A stretch of DNA of 64,000 nucleotides. Origin: Tolypeutes matacus (lineage: Eukaryota > Chordata > Mammalia > Cingulata > Chlamyphoridae). The stretch is taken from the NCBI GenBank assembly GCA_026826555.1, contig JAKSZT010053836.1, positions 7,865,356 to 7,929,355 of the forward strand. The letters run 5' to 3'. Below the pieces are notes generated by a model. It was given only the letters and a program-made list of their open reading frames with translations, was not told where the DNA came from and did no database searches. Below, piece after piece: positions 34,096-45,060 of the stretch. Both the position numbers and the translations under genes were made by a program. The first letter of the stretch is position 1, and each line of letters begins with the position of its first letter.

Positions 34096-34129
34096 TCTGC
34101 TATATTACCACACATCCCATACCCAGTTG

Positions 34130-34205
34130 TTATTGCTCTCTTTCTTGCCTGCTCTTCCTGTAATTATAAACTCTCCAAAGGCAGAAATCTTGTCTTAATA
34201 TGTCA
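34130..34205 (+). repeat. L2 LINE 3'-end fragment
   Basis: 'ataaactctccaaaggcaga' then 'aatcttgtctt' follows the L2 3' end. Short. Confidence 0.55.
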
Positions 34206-34734
34206 AAAAGCCTCACTAAATAGCTCTTGAAGAAAAGATAGAAGAAGAGAAGGAAAGGGAAAAGAAAATTTGAGTGGTGCTTGCCCTGCTCCTAAGCTTG
34301 TCAAGGTTCACTTGCAAGAGAATTGGCTAACAAATACGGCTCATCATTCTGAACCCTATTCCCAATGTCATTGATCCCTAACCTCTGGGTAGCTGGTAGT
34401 AGATAATGAATAGTCTTTTGCCCCCATGACTTTTGACCAGGGTTCCTTGGCTTCCAGCCAGCTCCTTGATTGTTTTGAACAGATAGTATGACCTTCCTTT
34501 CTGGCTGGCATATGAGGAACTATGGCCTCTGTTAGCCATCAAGAATCCAGCTGAAAAGCATAATAGGGGACTCTATGATTCACTCTGCCCAACTCCCTAT
34601 ACCCCTGACTGGTTACTCAAAGGCATGACTGGTTACTACAGAATGTGGTTGGTGACATAGTTTTAAGGGTGGACAGATAATCCCAAGATACAGTTCCTGA
34701 AATTACAGTTTGAAGATTATTTCTTTGGGCTACG

Positions 34735-34845
34735 ACCTTTCCCACCCACCAGGTCTCAGTTTCCTTACCTCTAGGATTGTTGTAAGGATTAAGTGAGTTA
34801 ATGCATATAATGTGCTTAGCACAGTACCTGCCATTCAATAAATAG
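34735..34845 (+). repeat. MIR-family SINE 3' half
   Basis: 'gtctcagtttccttacctct', 'ggattaagtgagttaatgca', 'gtgcttagcacagtacctgc' and 'cattcaataaatagtag'. It ends in the triplet tract that follows. Confidence 0.9.
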
Positions 34846-34912
34846 TAGCTAGTAGCTACTACTAGTAGCAGCAGCAGTAGTAGTTGTTGTTGTAATAGTA
34901 GTAGTGCTAGTA
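34845..34912. repeat. TAG/CAG/TTG triplet tract
   Basis: Interrupted trinucleotide repeat (AGT, AGC, TTG units) after the MIR 3' end. It can fold back on itself because TAGTAGC and GCTACTA segments are present. Probably length-variable. Confidence 0.85.
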
Positions 34913-35154
34913 TTAAAATGCATGATCTCTTCAGGAAAAGTAGTGTATTAAGCCAGGATCAGTCATGAGCTATTTGAGGGGATTAGTTTACCAGCATTTT
35001 CATGCTGTTTCTTAATAGGAGGGCTTATTAAGTTCAGGGACATGTAGAGATGACAATTTGCAGATTTGGGGGTCTGAAAATGAGGAGTACTGGGTATCCA
35101 GGTGCATCGTGAGGAAACAAGGGGAAACTAGGGCAGGGCCGAGTGTGGTTTGGT

Positions 35155-35411
35155 GAGAACTCTTCGGTTTGCAAGTGATGGAAAGCTAATTCAGACCAGT
35201 TTAAATGATAAAAGGGATTTATTGGAAGGGTACTAGGTAACTGCAGGGTCGAGGAAGCAGGATATTGCCCCTCACTCTCAATTCTCCTGAATTCTCCATG
35301 GCTTTATTCTCTCATTCTGCAAATAGAATTTCTTTCCATGGTGGTCATGATAACTAAAAACTTTCCTTAAGTCTCATCTTTGTGGCTCTGTGACCTAAAA
35401 TACAAGGCTTC
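35155..35411 (+). repeat. Ancient repeat, family not named, copy 2
   Basis: Shares the opening ('cttcggtttgcaagtgatgg', 'aaagggatttattggaaggg') with the segment at 29145. Ends where the L1 begins at about 35412. Confidence 0.45.
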
Positions 35412-35415
35412 AAAA

Positions 35416-37340
35416 CCCACAGCTAACATCATACTCAATGCTGAAATGCTAAAGTCTCCGTCTACGATCTGGAACAAGAAAAGGATGCCCAATGTTACCA
35501 CTGTTATTTAACATTGTATTAGAAGTACTTGTTTGAGTACTTAAGCAAGAAAAAGAAAGAAAAGGAGCCCAAATTGCAAGGGAAGAAATAAAACTTTCAC
35601 TATTTGCAGATGGCATGATCTTATATATAGAAAACCCCAAAAAATCTACAACAAAGCTTCTAGAGCTGATGAATGAGTTCAGTAAAGTGGCAGGATATAA
35701 GATCAACATGCAAAAATTAACAGCATTTCTGTACACTAATAATGAGCAATCTGAAAAGGAAATCAAGAAAAAAATTCTACTTTCAATAGCAATGAAAAGA
35801 ATCAAATATCTAGGAATAAACTTAACTATACACAGAAAACAATACAACAGAAAACAATACAACATTGTTAAAGGAAATCAAAGAAGACCTAAATGAAGAA
35901 TATTTCATGTTCATGGAATGGAAGACTAAATAACATTAAGATGTCTATCCTACCCAAATGGATGTACAGCTTTAACGCAATCCCAATAAAAATTACCACA
36001 GCATTTTTTTACTGAACTGGAAAAGCTAATTTGAAGTTTATTTGGAAGGGTAAGGGACCCTGAACAGCCAAAAACATACTGAAAAAGAAAAACGAAATTG
36101 GAGGAACACACTACCTGACTTAAAAGCATACTACAAAGCTACAGTGGTGAAAACTGCATGGTATTGGTACAAGGATAGACATACTGACCAATGGAACCAA
36201 ATTGAGAGTTCTGATATAGACCTGCGTATATACAGCCAACTGATATTCGAAAAGGCCATCAAGCTCGCTCAGCTGGGACAGAATAGCCTCTTCAACAAAT
36301 GGTGCTGGGAGAATTGGATATCCATATCTAAAAGAATGAAGAGGATCACCATCTCATGCCCTATACAAAAATTAACTCCAGATGGATCAAAGACCTAAAT
36401 ATGAGCCAAGACCATAAAACTCCCAGAAGATAATGTAAGGAAGCATCTACAAGATCTTGTAGTTGGAAATGGTTTCATAAACTTTATATCCAAAGTATGA
36501 GCAACAAAAGAAAAAAATAGATACATGGGTTCCCTTCAAAATTAAAAACTTTTGTGCTTCAAAGGAGTTTGTCAAGAAAGTGAAAAGGCAGCCTACTCAA
36601 TGGGAGAAAATATTTGGGAATCACTTATCCAATAAGGGTCTAATACCCAGCATATGTAAAGAAATAGTACATTTTGAAAATAAAAAGACAAACAACCCAT
36701 TTTAAAAATGGGCAAGAGATTTGAGCAGACACTTCTCCAAAGAGGAAATACAAATGGCTAAAAAGCACATGAAAAGATGCTCATCATCACTAGCTATTAG
36801 GGAAATGTAAATCAAAACTACAATGAGATATCAATTTACCCCAATTAGACTGGCTGCTATTAAAAATACAGATAATGACAAGTGTTGGAGAGGATGTGGA
36901 GTAATGGAAACACTCATCCATTGCTGGTGGGAATGTAGAATGGTGCAGCCATTGTGGAGGATGGTTTGGCAGTTCCTCAGGAAGCTAACAATATTGTTGC
37001 CAGCAGTCCCACTACTAGGTATATACCCAGAAGAACTGAAAGCAGGAACACGAACAGATATATGCACACCAATGTTCATAGAGGCATTATTCACTATTGC
37101 TAAAAGTTAGAAGCAACACAAATGTCCATCAGCAGATGAATGGGTAAGCCAAATGTGGTATATACATACACTGGAATGTTACTTAGCTGTAAGAAGGAAT
37201 GAAATTTTGACACATGCAACAACATGGATGAATCTGGAAGACCTTATGTTGAGTGAAGTAAGCCAGGCACTGAAGGACAAATATTGCATGACCTCACTGA
37301 TATGCATATTGAGCAGACTCACAGAAAGATAGAGTCTGGA
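35416..37340 (+). pseudogene. L1 ORF2 remnant (RT to C-terminal domain)
   Basis: L1 ORF2p normally supplies the endonuclease and reverse transcriptase for target-primed reverse transcription. Here the endonuclease is absent. The RT core is visible: [16 protein letters not shown] lies at about 35595-35640, where the usual catalytic FADD has become FADG (codon GAC read as GGC), losing one of the paired aspartates. Further blocks: [12 protein letters not shown] (35675-35710), a diverged thumb, and the C-terminal CWRGCGVMETLIHCWWECRM (about 36882-36942), then PMFIEALFTIAKS near 37068-37107. Several frameshifts and stops separate them. Confidence 0.9.
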
Positions 37341-37632
37341 AGATAGGTTACCAGGAGACAGAAAGGGAGAGAGAGTGGTGAGCTGGTATTCAATCTAGAA
37401 AGAACCTATGATAAGGTGGAAGGGGGTGATTTGGCAGTGGATGGGGGTGATTATGATACAGGGATGTGAGTGGGGTCAATGATGCTGGAGTGTGAGGGTG
37501 AGCAGGGTTGAGGGGATGAGTTGGATTCCATGGAACTAGGGGAAGGGCTGGAGGAAGGAGCAGATGAACTCTGGGGAGGTGGATGTCTATGGTCAAAAAT
37601 GTAATTGTGAGGATGTTCTTTTGGAAAATACA

Positions 37633-37734
37633 GCAGGGGAGAGTCACTGGTGCAGGGTGTCAGTGGTGGTGGGATGTGTGGGAAAAAGTGCACCTGGGGC
37701 ATGCTTCTGTGGAATATGAGTTCTGTGTTCATCT
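37633..37734 (+). repeat. 102-bp duplicated segment, copy 1
   Basis: Matches 37849-37950 with two substitutions in 102 bp. Ends exactly at the gap. See the matching copy. Confidence 0.9.
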
Positions 37735-37744
37735 NNNNNNNNNN
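37735..37744. other. Assembly gap (10 N)
   Basis: Ten N, probably a placeholder of fixed size rather than a measured length. Confidence 0.99.
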
Positions 37745-37848
37745 ACTTATATATGTCTCAGGCAGATCTCACTAACTGCCACTGTGAACAAAGCCTCAAA
37801 TAGGGGGGCTTCTGAGGGCTCTAGAGCCATCTAGATATGATACGCAAG

Positions 37849-37950
37849 GCAGGGGAGAGTCACTGGTGCAGGGTGTCGGTGGTGGTGGGATGTGTGGGAA
37901 AAGGTGCACCTGGGGCATGCTTCTGTGGAATATGAGTTCTGTGTTCATCT
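37849..37950 (+). repeat. 102-bp duplicated segment, copy 2
   Basis: Second copy, 216 bp downstream of the first. After it the L1 3' UTR continues with 'tgtcacagggtcttatctca'. Either a tandem unit of the 3' UTR or a gap artefact. Confidence 0.9.
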
Positions 37951-38060
37951 TGTCACAGGGTCTTATCTCAATGGGTGGAAACCCACATAGTAAACAACAA
38001 AATATTAAACTCCCATCCTGGGGAGTCCTGCTATATTCTCAAATAGAGGAGTAAGAATCT

Positions 38061-39088
38061 CTCAAGTACATATGCAGTGCCTAATAAAAGAAAACAGATC
38101 AAAGTGTCAAGTCCTCTATATTAATGAATGTAACTATGAACCTTATTCTTGGAAAACTGAAACCTAGCCTAATAATAACTATTGGCTAAGCCTGGGTCAC
38201 ATGTCCAACCATGGAGCAATCACTTGAAACAGGGCAATGCTGAAGTAGAATGGTAGCTCCTCAAGATTGACAAGATTGCAGCAAAGTAGGAGCTAGTCAA
38301 ACAAACAAAAGAAGAGCTCCACTGACTTTATAGTATGTGGTTCCAGAAACCAGACATTCAGTGCCTAGTCAGATGAAAACCCACATCATTCCAGTCAAAA
38401 TTTTTTCTGTCTCTTTGTGAGGAGTTTCCATGGAGAGGCTAACTTCGTGGGAGAAAGTGGGAAAAAAACAACTCATGCTGTTTCTCATTGGAGCATATCC
38501 TTATTGCTGCTTTAGTCCAGTTCTGTCCACAGCTTACACGTTATTGCTCACTCTTGTGGCTTTTGGGCTTTTCCTTTTTTCTTTTGTATGCTGTTCATAT
38601 TCCCTTCCCTAAAAGCCACTTTATTAAGAGAGAGATTAGCCAAGTGGGCTGGTATGATTTTGTGCTGATTTAATACATAATCATATACCTGGGAAAGAAA
38701 ATGTCAGACACACTTTAATAGCTCAAGATATGAAACATGGAGTATAAAATCCTTTTAGCAAACTGCAGGCTTTCCAGTCGCCCACAGGCAAATGGAACTT
38801 TGGTTCTACTGTAGTAGGGCAAGGAAAGAACATAGTGAAGGATAGTATTAGCAGGAATCATGGCAACATTCAATTTTCTCTGGGGACAATGTTGTGGTGG
38901 GGAAGGGGAGGAGATGACATCATGTTTTCATAATAGCATCTGTATATTTAGTGCTAAAAGTTAAATAATGGGAGAAAACAAATGAAGTGTAATCTCGATG
39001 ACTAGCGTGAACTGTCTGTGATAGTACTGTTAATTTGGAGATACCAAACATTGTTCTTCCCCATTTGGAAGAGGGAGAGAAGCAATAA
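38061..39088. other. Non-coding, possibly more L1 3' UTR then unique DNA
   Basis: 38061-38160 may still be L1 3' UTR. The rest has no recognised repeat or exon. Confidence 0.4.
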
Positions 39089-39089
39089 T

Positions 39090-39215
39090 GCTTTCACAGT
39101 TTACAAAGCACTTTCCCATATTCCCATTTTAATCCTCCCAACTCATCTGGGAGCAGTAATATTATTCCCATTTCGCAGAAGGGGAAACTTGGGTTTACGG
39201 GGATTAAGTGGCTGT
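39090..39215 (+). repeat. MIR-family SINE
   Basis: 'tttacaaagcactttcccat', 'ttaatcctcccaactcatct' and 'cccatttcgcagaaggggaa'. Clear MIR core. Confidence 0.85.
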
Positions 39216-39439
39216 TTTTAAATGGTATTTGTCCCACTTCACACTGCTGTTGTACATGTATACTAACTCCAAAAAGAGTACTGGGCCTACTGAAATTAGG
39301 TAAAACCTAAGTACCCTTCCTAAGCTCTTTCTCTCACTTGGAGAAACTGTGCCTTTCCTTTCCCAACTGCTCATCCCCTGCCCTCAAGATGTCTGCTTCC
39401 TTCCTTTCAAACTTGCTCTCAAGAAAGGATCTCTAAGGT

Positions 39440-39590
39440 AGAGTGGTACTTAAACTTTTGGTGATCATGGACATCTTTGATAATTTGATAGAAGCTACAA
39501 GTTCTCTCTCCAAAAATGCATTTACATCAAAACACACCATTCTTACACGTATATTATGCAGACACTACATTCAGGTGCACATATTTGCAA
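39440..39590 (+). mobile_element. hAT MITE fragment (diverged)
   Basis: 'gtggtacttaaacttttggt', 'gatcatggacatctttgata' and 'tgatagaagctacaagttct' resemble the opening of a Charlie-group element (GTGGTTCTTAACCTTTTTGG...). The right end is decayed. Confidence 0.55.
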
Positions 39591-40235
39591 AAAGGTAGCT
39601 TCTCATTTCTCTGTGATATAATCTTCCTCATGACCTCTTACTCCAACGGGTAGCAGGGGGAAAAAATTAATCTGGTACCTTCTTTTCCTATCATGTAAGC
39701 ATTCTCTGGTCTTTTTCAAGTAAATGTTCAGGACTTACTGACTTCTCTCTTCTCCTGCTGCTCCATTCCATGGTAGCAGCTCATGTATAGGAGAGTCTTT
39801 CAGTGGTTGGGTGGGGGACAGGGAGGAGACAGACCTTTGATTTACATGGTATATGAGATGATTACATTTGGTATGCGATGGCTATGGAGAGGCAACTCCC
39901 TGTACTGATGCTCCACCAAGTTATAGCAGGTCCCTTATGGCCATTTTGGGTGTCATGCTGCTCATCACAGCTAGAATCTAGGATCCTGACCCTTTCCCCC
40001 TTGTTTCAGTGTGTTGATGTGCAATGACTTCTGTATCCCAACCCAGGGATGTCCACGGTCTTCTTAATAGTCCTGAGTTCCTTCACCAGGGCATGCAGGA
40101 ATTCCTAGGTGCCTTGAAGGACACACATAGGTCATAGGAGAGCAAGAGTTCTGCCTAACACTCTCAAACTAGCCACAACTCTCTGACACCACTGCACTGT
40201 CACCTTGTGCCATGTAGGTGTGTTTGTTTGTTTGA
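39591..40235. other. Unique non-coding sequence, nothing recognised
   Basis: No named repeat or exon. Confidence 0.4.
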
Positions 40236-40389
40236 TTTAAATTTTAAACTTTTTATTTGGAAATACTTTCAAAACTTACAGGACAGTTACAAAATAACAC
40301 AAACCCCATGCAGAGAGCTCCAACATACTCACTCCATCCCCACAGATAGCCAGATCCACCAATTTTAACATTTTGCTACATTTGCTCTA

Positions 40390-40404
40390 TTATCTATCTA
40401 TCTA

Positions 40405-40456
<52 letters not shown>

Positions 40457-40510
40457 CATCCATCCATCCATCCATCCATCTATCTACCTACCCACCTATC
40501 CATCTGTGTA
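40390..40510. repeat. (ATCT)n/(ATCC)n microsatellite
   Basis: About 20 ATCT units followed by CATC/CCTA variants within the L1-type 3' UTR. Probably polymorphic. It is the source of the IYLSIYLS open frame, which is not coding. Confidence 0.95.
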
Positions 40511-41411
40511 TCTGTCTACCTATTTATCAATCCATTTTATAAACACTTGAGTGTAGGTTTTATACATCATGCTCTTTGAACACTTAATACTGCCATGTAC
40601 ATTTCTTAAGAACAAGGATATTCACTTATGTATCTCCCTTAAGTATAGTTATCAAGTTCAAGAAATTTAGCATTGATAAAAAGCTTACAGTCTATATTGC
40701 AATTTTTTCATATGTCCCAATAATGTCCTTTTGAACTTTCCCTCCTTCCTTGTTAGGTTCCATCCAGGATCATGCATTGCCTTTAATTGTTGTTTCTTTA
40801 GTTACTCTTTCTTTTTTTTGTAATTGTAGGAACATATGTACAACGCAAATCTTCCCATATCAACTACTCCCAAGGATACCATTCAGTGGGATTAATCACA
40901 TTCATTATGTTACAGGACTCTTACAACCTTCCATCATTAAAACTTTCTCATCTCCCTAATCAGAAACCCTACACCCATTTTGCATTAACTTCCCATTCCC
41001 CCTGCCCCCTACCTTGGCAACCTGTACTCTTATTTCTGTCTGGATGAGCTTGCATATTCTCTGATATTTTCTTTGTATTTATCATGGTGCTTAAATTTAA
41101 CATCCTAAATCTATAACAATCTTGTTTGCTTTGATACCAACTTAATGTCAATATTATACAGAAACTATGTTCTATATCCCTTCATTCCCCCACTTTTAGG
41201 TAGTTCTTATCACAAATTACATATTCATATATTTTGAGCCCCAAACCATTGATTTATTACATTTTATGCCTTTGCCTTTTAGATTCTATGGGAAGTAAAA
41301 AGTGGAGTTACAAATCAAAATGACAATAGTACTGACATTTATATTTACCAACGTCTTTATCTTTACTGGAGATCTTTATTTTTTCATGTGGCTTCAGTCA
41401 ATTGTCTATTG

Positions 41412-42350
41412 TCATTTCCTTTTAATCTGCAGAATGCCCTTTAGTCTTTCTTGTAGGGCCAGTTTAGTGGTGATGAACTCCTTCAGCTTTTGTTCATCTT
41501 GGAATGTCTTAATCCTGCCCTCTGTTTGAAAGAAGCTTTTCCAGATAGAAATTTGTGGTTGGAAATTTTTTGCTTTCAGCACTTTAAATATGTCTTCCCA
41601 ATGCTTCTTGCCTCCATGGTTTCTGATGAGAAATTGGTACTTAATCTTATTGAGGCTCCCTTGTATGTTGTGACTTTCAGAATTCCCTTTATCTTTGGCT
41701 TTCAACAGTTTGATTATGATATGCTGTTGCATGGGTCTATTTGGTTTTATCCTGGTTGGAGTTTGTTGAGCATCTTGAATGTGTATACTCATGCCTTTTG
41801 TTAAATTCAGGAAGTTTTCAGCCATTATTTCTTTTAATATTCTATCTGCTTCTTTCTTTATTCTACTTCTGGGACTCTCACAATGCATATATAGGTATGT
41901 TTGAAGGAATACCACAGGTTTCTCAGGCTCTGTTCACTTTCCTTCATTCTTTCTCCTTTCTGTTCCTCAGACTGAATGATTTCCATTGTCTTATCTTCAA
42001 GTTCACCAATTCTTTCTTCTGTCAGTTTCATTCTGCTCTTGAACCACTCTAGGGAATTTTTAAATTCCTGTTACTTTAGTCTTCAGCTCTGTTTGGTTCC
42101 TTTTCATAATTTCCATTTCTCTATTGATATTATCTTTGTGTTCATCTATCATTTTCCCGATTTCCTTTAGTTCTTTGTCCATGTTTGCCTTTAGCTCTTT
42201 GAACATATTTAGAACCATTTTTTAAAAAGTCTTCGTCTAGAATGACCCAGGTCCATTCTTCCTCATTGGTGGTTTCAAAGACTTTAATTTTCTCCTTTGC
42301 ATGGGTCATCACTTCCTGTTTTTTTTGTATGTTTTACAATCATTTGTTGA
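41412..42350 (-). pseudogene. L1/HAL1 ORF1 remnant
   Basis: ORF1p of this family is an RNA-binding chaperone (coiled coil, RRM, C-terminal domain). A 167-codon open segment (41412-41915) retains the RRM-like block TRIKPNRPMQQHIIIKLLKA and, further on, IRNHGGKKHWEDIFKVLKAK and FQPQISIWKSFFQTEGRIKT, in the order seen in L1 ORF1p. The upstream coiled-coil part (41916-42350) is decayed with stops. Near its own start the open segment contains one copy of a 53-bp direct duplication (41862-41914). Confidence 0.85.
41862..41914. repeat. 53-bp direct duplication, copy 1
   Basis: Identical over 53 bp to 42559-42611 (TCTACTTCTGGGACTCTCAC...GGAATACCA). This copy is in its expected place in the ORF1 region. 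Confidence 0.95.
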
Positions 42351-42464
42351 TTCTGGACATTTTGATATTTTAAGGTGTTATTGCTGGAACTTAGACTCTG
42401 AGGCATTTGTTCCTTAAGCTTGTATCCAGCTAATGTTATGGCAGATTTCTTTGAATGCCAGAAG

Positions 42465-42555
42465 GTAGAAGAAGAAGAAGAAGAGGAAGAAAAAGAAAGG
42501 GTGTGTGTGTGTGGGGGGAGAGGAGTGGGAGTGGGGGAGGAGGGAAAAGAGAAAA
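42465..42555. repeat. GAA-, GT- and GGGA-rich low-complexity tract
   Basis: Purine-rich run with an embedded (GT)n, immediately left of the transposed 53-bp copy. Confidence 0.9.
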
Positions 42556-42558
42556 TAC

Positions 42559-42611
42559 TCTACTTCTGGGACTCTCACAATGCATATATAGGTATGTTTG
42601 AAGGAATACCA
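42559..42611. repeat. 53-bp direct duplication, copy 2
   Basis: Exact copy of 41862-41914, about 697 bp to the right, bordered at left by the purine-rich tract. Confidence 0.95.
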
Positions 42612-43140
42612 GTCTTTGCAGATTGACCTATGTAAGTGCTCTCCTTAAGGGCTTATCTACGCAATGAGTTTAGAGAATAGATTCAGATCAAAGCGTAGAA
42701 GCCACCCTGATCCTTTCTGTATATGCTCTTGTCTGGGGCATATGCAGGTGGCCCTAGGAATTCTATTTACATGGATATGGATGACCCCTCTTCCTTAGGA
42801 AACAGTTTCTTCATGGTCCTGGGTATTGCACTGTATGTCTTATAGCCAGTAATTCTTAGTCTCAGGCAGCATGACTTGACTGCTCTTCCATAGCATTCTG
42901 TAGGAGAGCTCTGTGAATTGCTTTATCCACACAGGACAAGTTTTAGGACAGCAAATCCCTCAACCTACCACCAGGCAGATTGGGCCAGACATACAAATTC
43001 CCATATGTGTATGAGGGTTACTCTGCTTCCCCGAGAACTGGGACCATGGCTATGCCCTGGGAGCATGGCTGACTCTGCGACAAGCTGGTAAGAGGTGGGC
43101 GGTCAGGCTGGACAGGGCAACATGTGATCCTACCACTTTT

Positions 43141-43957
43141 TTTTTTATTTTTTTTTTTTATTATGGGTAAAAATCAAAATTCTCACAATACATACAAACA
43201 TTTGCAAAATGATATATAAATATATATGCATATATGTGTATTTGCTTACAAAAATGTTATTTATATATATATATATACATATATTTTAAGAGGTGCTTAG
43301 ATTACCTAAAATATTACACGGAACCCACTGGGATTCCCATGTTGCCCACCTCCCACACTTCCCACCACATCCCACACAAACATCTCCCACAGTGTGGCCC
43401 ACCACCCTCAATGAACTTACACATCCTGGAGCCTTGCCACCAACCATAGACCACAGTTCACACTGTAGACCACACTCTCTCCCACTCAGTTCTGAGTGGT
43501 GTGTGCTGATTTAAAATGGCCTACATCCGTTGCCACAACAGTACTCAGGACAACCTCCAACTCCCAAAGAAGCCCCTGTATTTCAACTGCTCATCCCCTC
43601 CCTACCCCAAAAGTGTCAAGTGGCCACTGGCTCCACCTCATTGTTATAATTTCTTGCATTGCTAGAATCACCATATGTGAACAAGAGAATACCATCAAGT
43701 CCACTCTAGTCCATAGTTCTTCCCCCAATCCTGACGGGACTGGGATGGTGATGTCCACTCCAACTCCAAGTGAGAGAGGGCTTATATCCCATGGATATGG
43801 TGGGTGGGATGATCCTGCCTGCAGATGCAGGCCCTCTCCATTCCCTGGGATGGCCATTGCCCATCGTTGTCTCCTCACCAGGTGACTTGGATGAGTCCAT
43901 TGAGCTGTAGGGTAGGAGTTGCAGCTCCACCGAGATTTCATGCACACCTGGCACATA
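43141..43957 (-). mobile_element. L1-mobilised 817-bp repeat with 15-bp TSD
   Basis: Perfect TSD GATCCTACCACTTTT at 43126-43140 and 43958-43972. The minus-strand A-tail is at the left (T-run to 43160), preceded by AATAAA-like CCCATAATAAA. The interior, on the minus strand, includes GGTGGAGCCAGTGGCCACTT (about 43640) and GGTGGGCAACATGGGAATCC (about 43347), shared with 7292-7655 and 2963-3118. No open frame with RT homology. Either the 3' UTR of a xenarthran L1 subfamily or an independent non-autonomous passenger. Inserted into the HAL1-like element. Confidence 0.9.
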
Positions 43958-44597
43958 GATCCTACCACTTTTAAGTAGCCTTTTTCTTGGTTTAGCACTT
44001 ATACTGTTGCTGTAATTTAACTGTTTCTTGAAGTTTTGAGAAAGATGTTTCTGCAGTTTTTGCTGGTTGTTCAAAGCTTCTGTTGGGAGATGGTAACCTA
44101 AAGCATTTCGTTCCATCACCTTGATTGGTGCAGGGTCCATGTTGATGTTTTTACTAGAGGCTTATAGTCTTTTCCTATTTTATGTTGGAATATGTTCCAG
44201 AACCCATACCCTCCCGACCCCATCTTGCCATGTCCATGTGTTCCCAATATCTATCTGGATACTTTTACCATGCTGCTCATTTCTTGGCCTACCTCTTTCT
44301 CTTCTTTCCTTCCCATACTCTACCAGGACTGGAAGGGGTAGTCTGTCAACCTCCTCTTTCCATATGATCAATATGTGTCCCTTCTTCTTGAGGTGACATG
44401 ATAGGGGCTAGATGACTCAGGGCCCTTTGTGTTTTCAGGTGTCCTTTTCACCAGGAGGAAAGATTCTTGTTCGATAATGTTCCAAAGAAAAAAGGCTGAA
44501 AAAAATAGAAAAGTAAGGCAGAGTAAACTTTTAAAAGTAGATTTATCTGACGAGAGCCCAGGAACCTGGGTGTTGAGTTTGGAAAGCTGAGGATCAA

Positions 44598-44783
44598 TGG
44601 TTCTAAATTTTAGTGCAAAGAAGCACCTACTGAGCTTCTGGTATGCAGATTCCCATTCTCTGCTTCTAGAGTATCTGATTGTGTCAGTTTAGGGAAGGCC
44701 CAGGAAACTGAATTTTTATTATGCACCCCAGATGATTTTGAAGCACATGGTCCACTGAGCACACTTATGAAACATTTGCCCAG
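44598..44783 (+). mobile_element. MER5-type hAT MITE
   Basis: 'atcaatggttctaaatttta', 'gtatgcagattcccattctc' and 'cagatgattttgaagcaca', ending 'acttatgaaacatttgcc', follow the MER5 order, diverged. Confidence 0.6.
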
Positions 44784-44844
44784 ACACTAGCTGGCTCAGG
44801 TGGCTGCGTGAAAAACAGTGAAGCAGTAACTCCTTTGTAAAAAA

Positions 44845-45060
44845 CGTGTGGCCAAGTTATTTAACCTTTCTTAGCCTCAGTTTCCTTATCTGAAAAATGG
44901 AGATGATGATATTAAAAATAGTTAGGTGCTATGCCAAGTTTCACATTTCCTCAGTTAATCCTCTATACAACCCTAGGAGGTTAGTGCTATTGCTATCCTT
45001 ATGATACAGAACTAAAACCCAGATCTATTAGCTCCTTTGTGTAATTGCCAGGAATTTTAG
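44845..45060 (+). repeat. MIR-family SINE(s)
   Basis: 'gccaagttatttaacctttc', 'ttagcctcagtttccttatc' and 'aaaaatggagatgatgat' give one MIR, and 'gcatttcctcagttaatcct' a second partial one. Confidence 0.8.

Larger units (their letters stand above)
35412..38060 (+). mobile_element. LINE-1, 5'-truncated, plus strand
   Basis: Begins inside the ORF2 RT domain and runs through the ORF2 C-terminus (about 37340) into a G-rich 3' UTR that contains an assembly gap and a duplicated 102-bp segment. I do not see a clear poly(A) end, so the right boundary is approximate (38060-38700). Truncated and inactivated by frameshifts. Confidence 0.85.
40236..44140 (-). mobile_element. HAL1-like half-L1 (ORF1 + 3' UTR, no ORF2)
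   Basis: Minus strand, right to left: a 5' UTR-like region (about 44140-42420, interrupted at 43141-43957), an ORF1 remnant (42350-41412), then directly a 3' UTR (41400-40236). No RT or endonuclease sequence lies between ORF1 and the 3' UTR, which is the HAL1 arrangement. HAL1 elements are non-autonomous and use L1 ORF2p in trans. The alternative is an L1 that lost ORF2 by deletion. Ends are approximate and the copy is old. Confidence 0.7.

Noticed and set aside
40390..40510. Repeated short units resembling a CRISPR array
   Set aside because: Uniform tetranucleotide repeats with no spacers, in a mammalian genome.
40373..40579. Frame rich in YLSIYLSI repeats
   Set aside because: Direct translation of an ATCT microsatellite.
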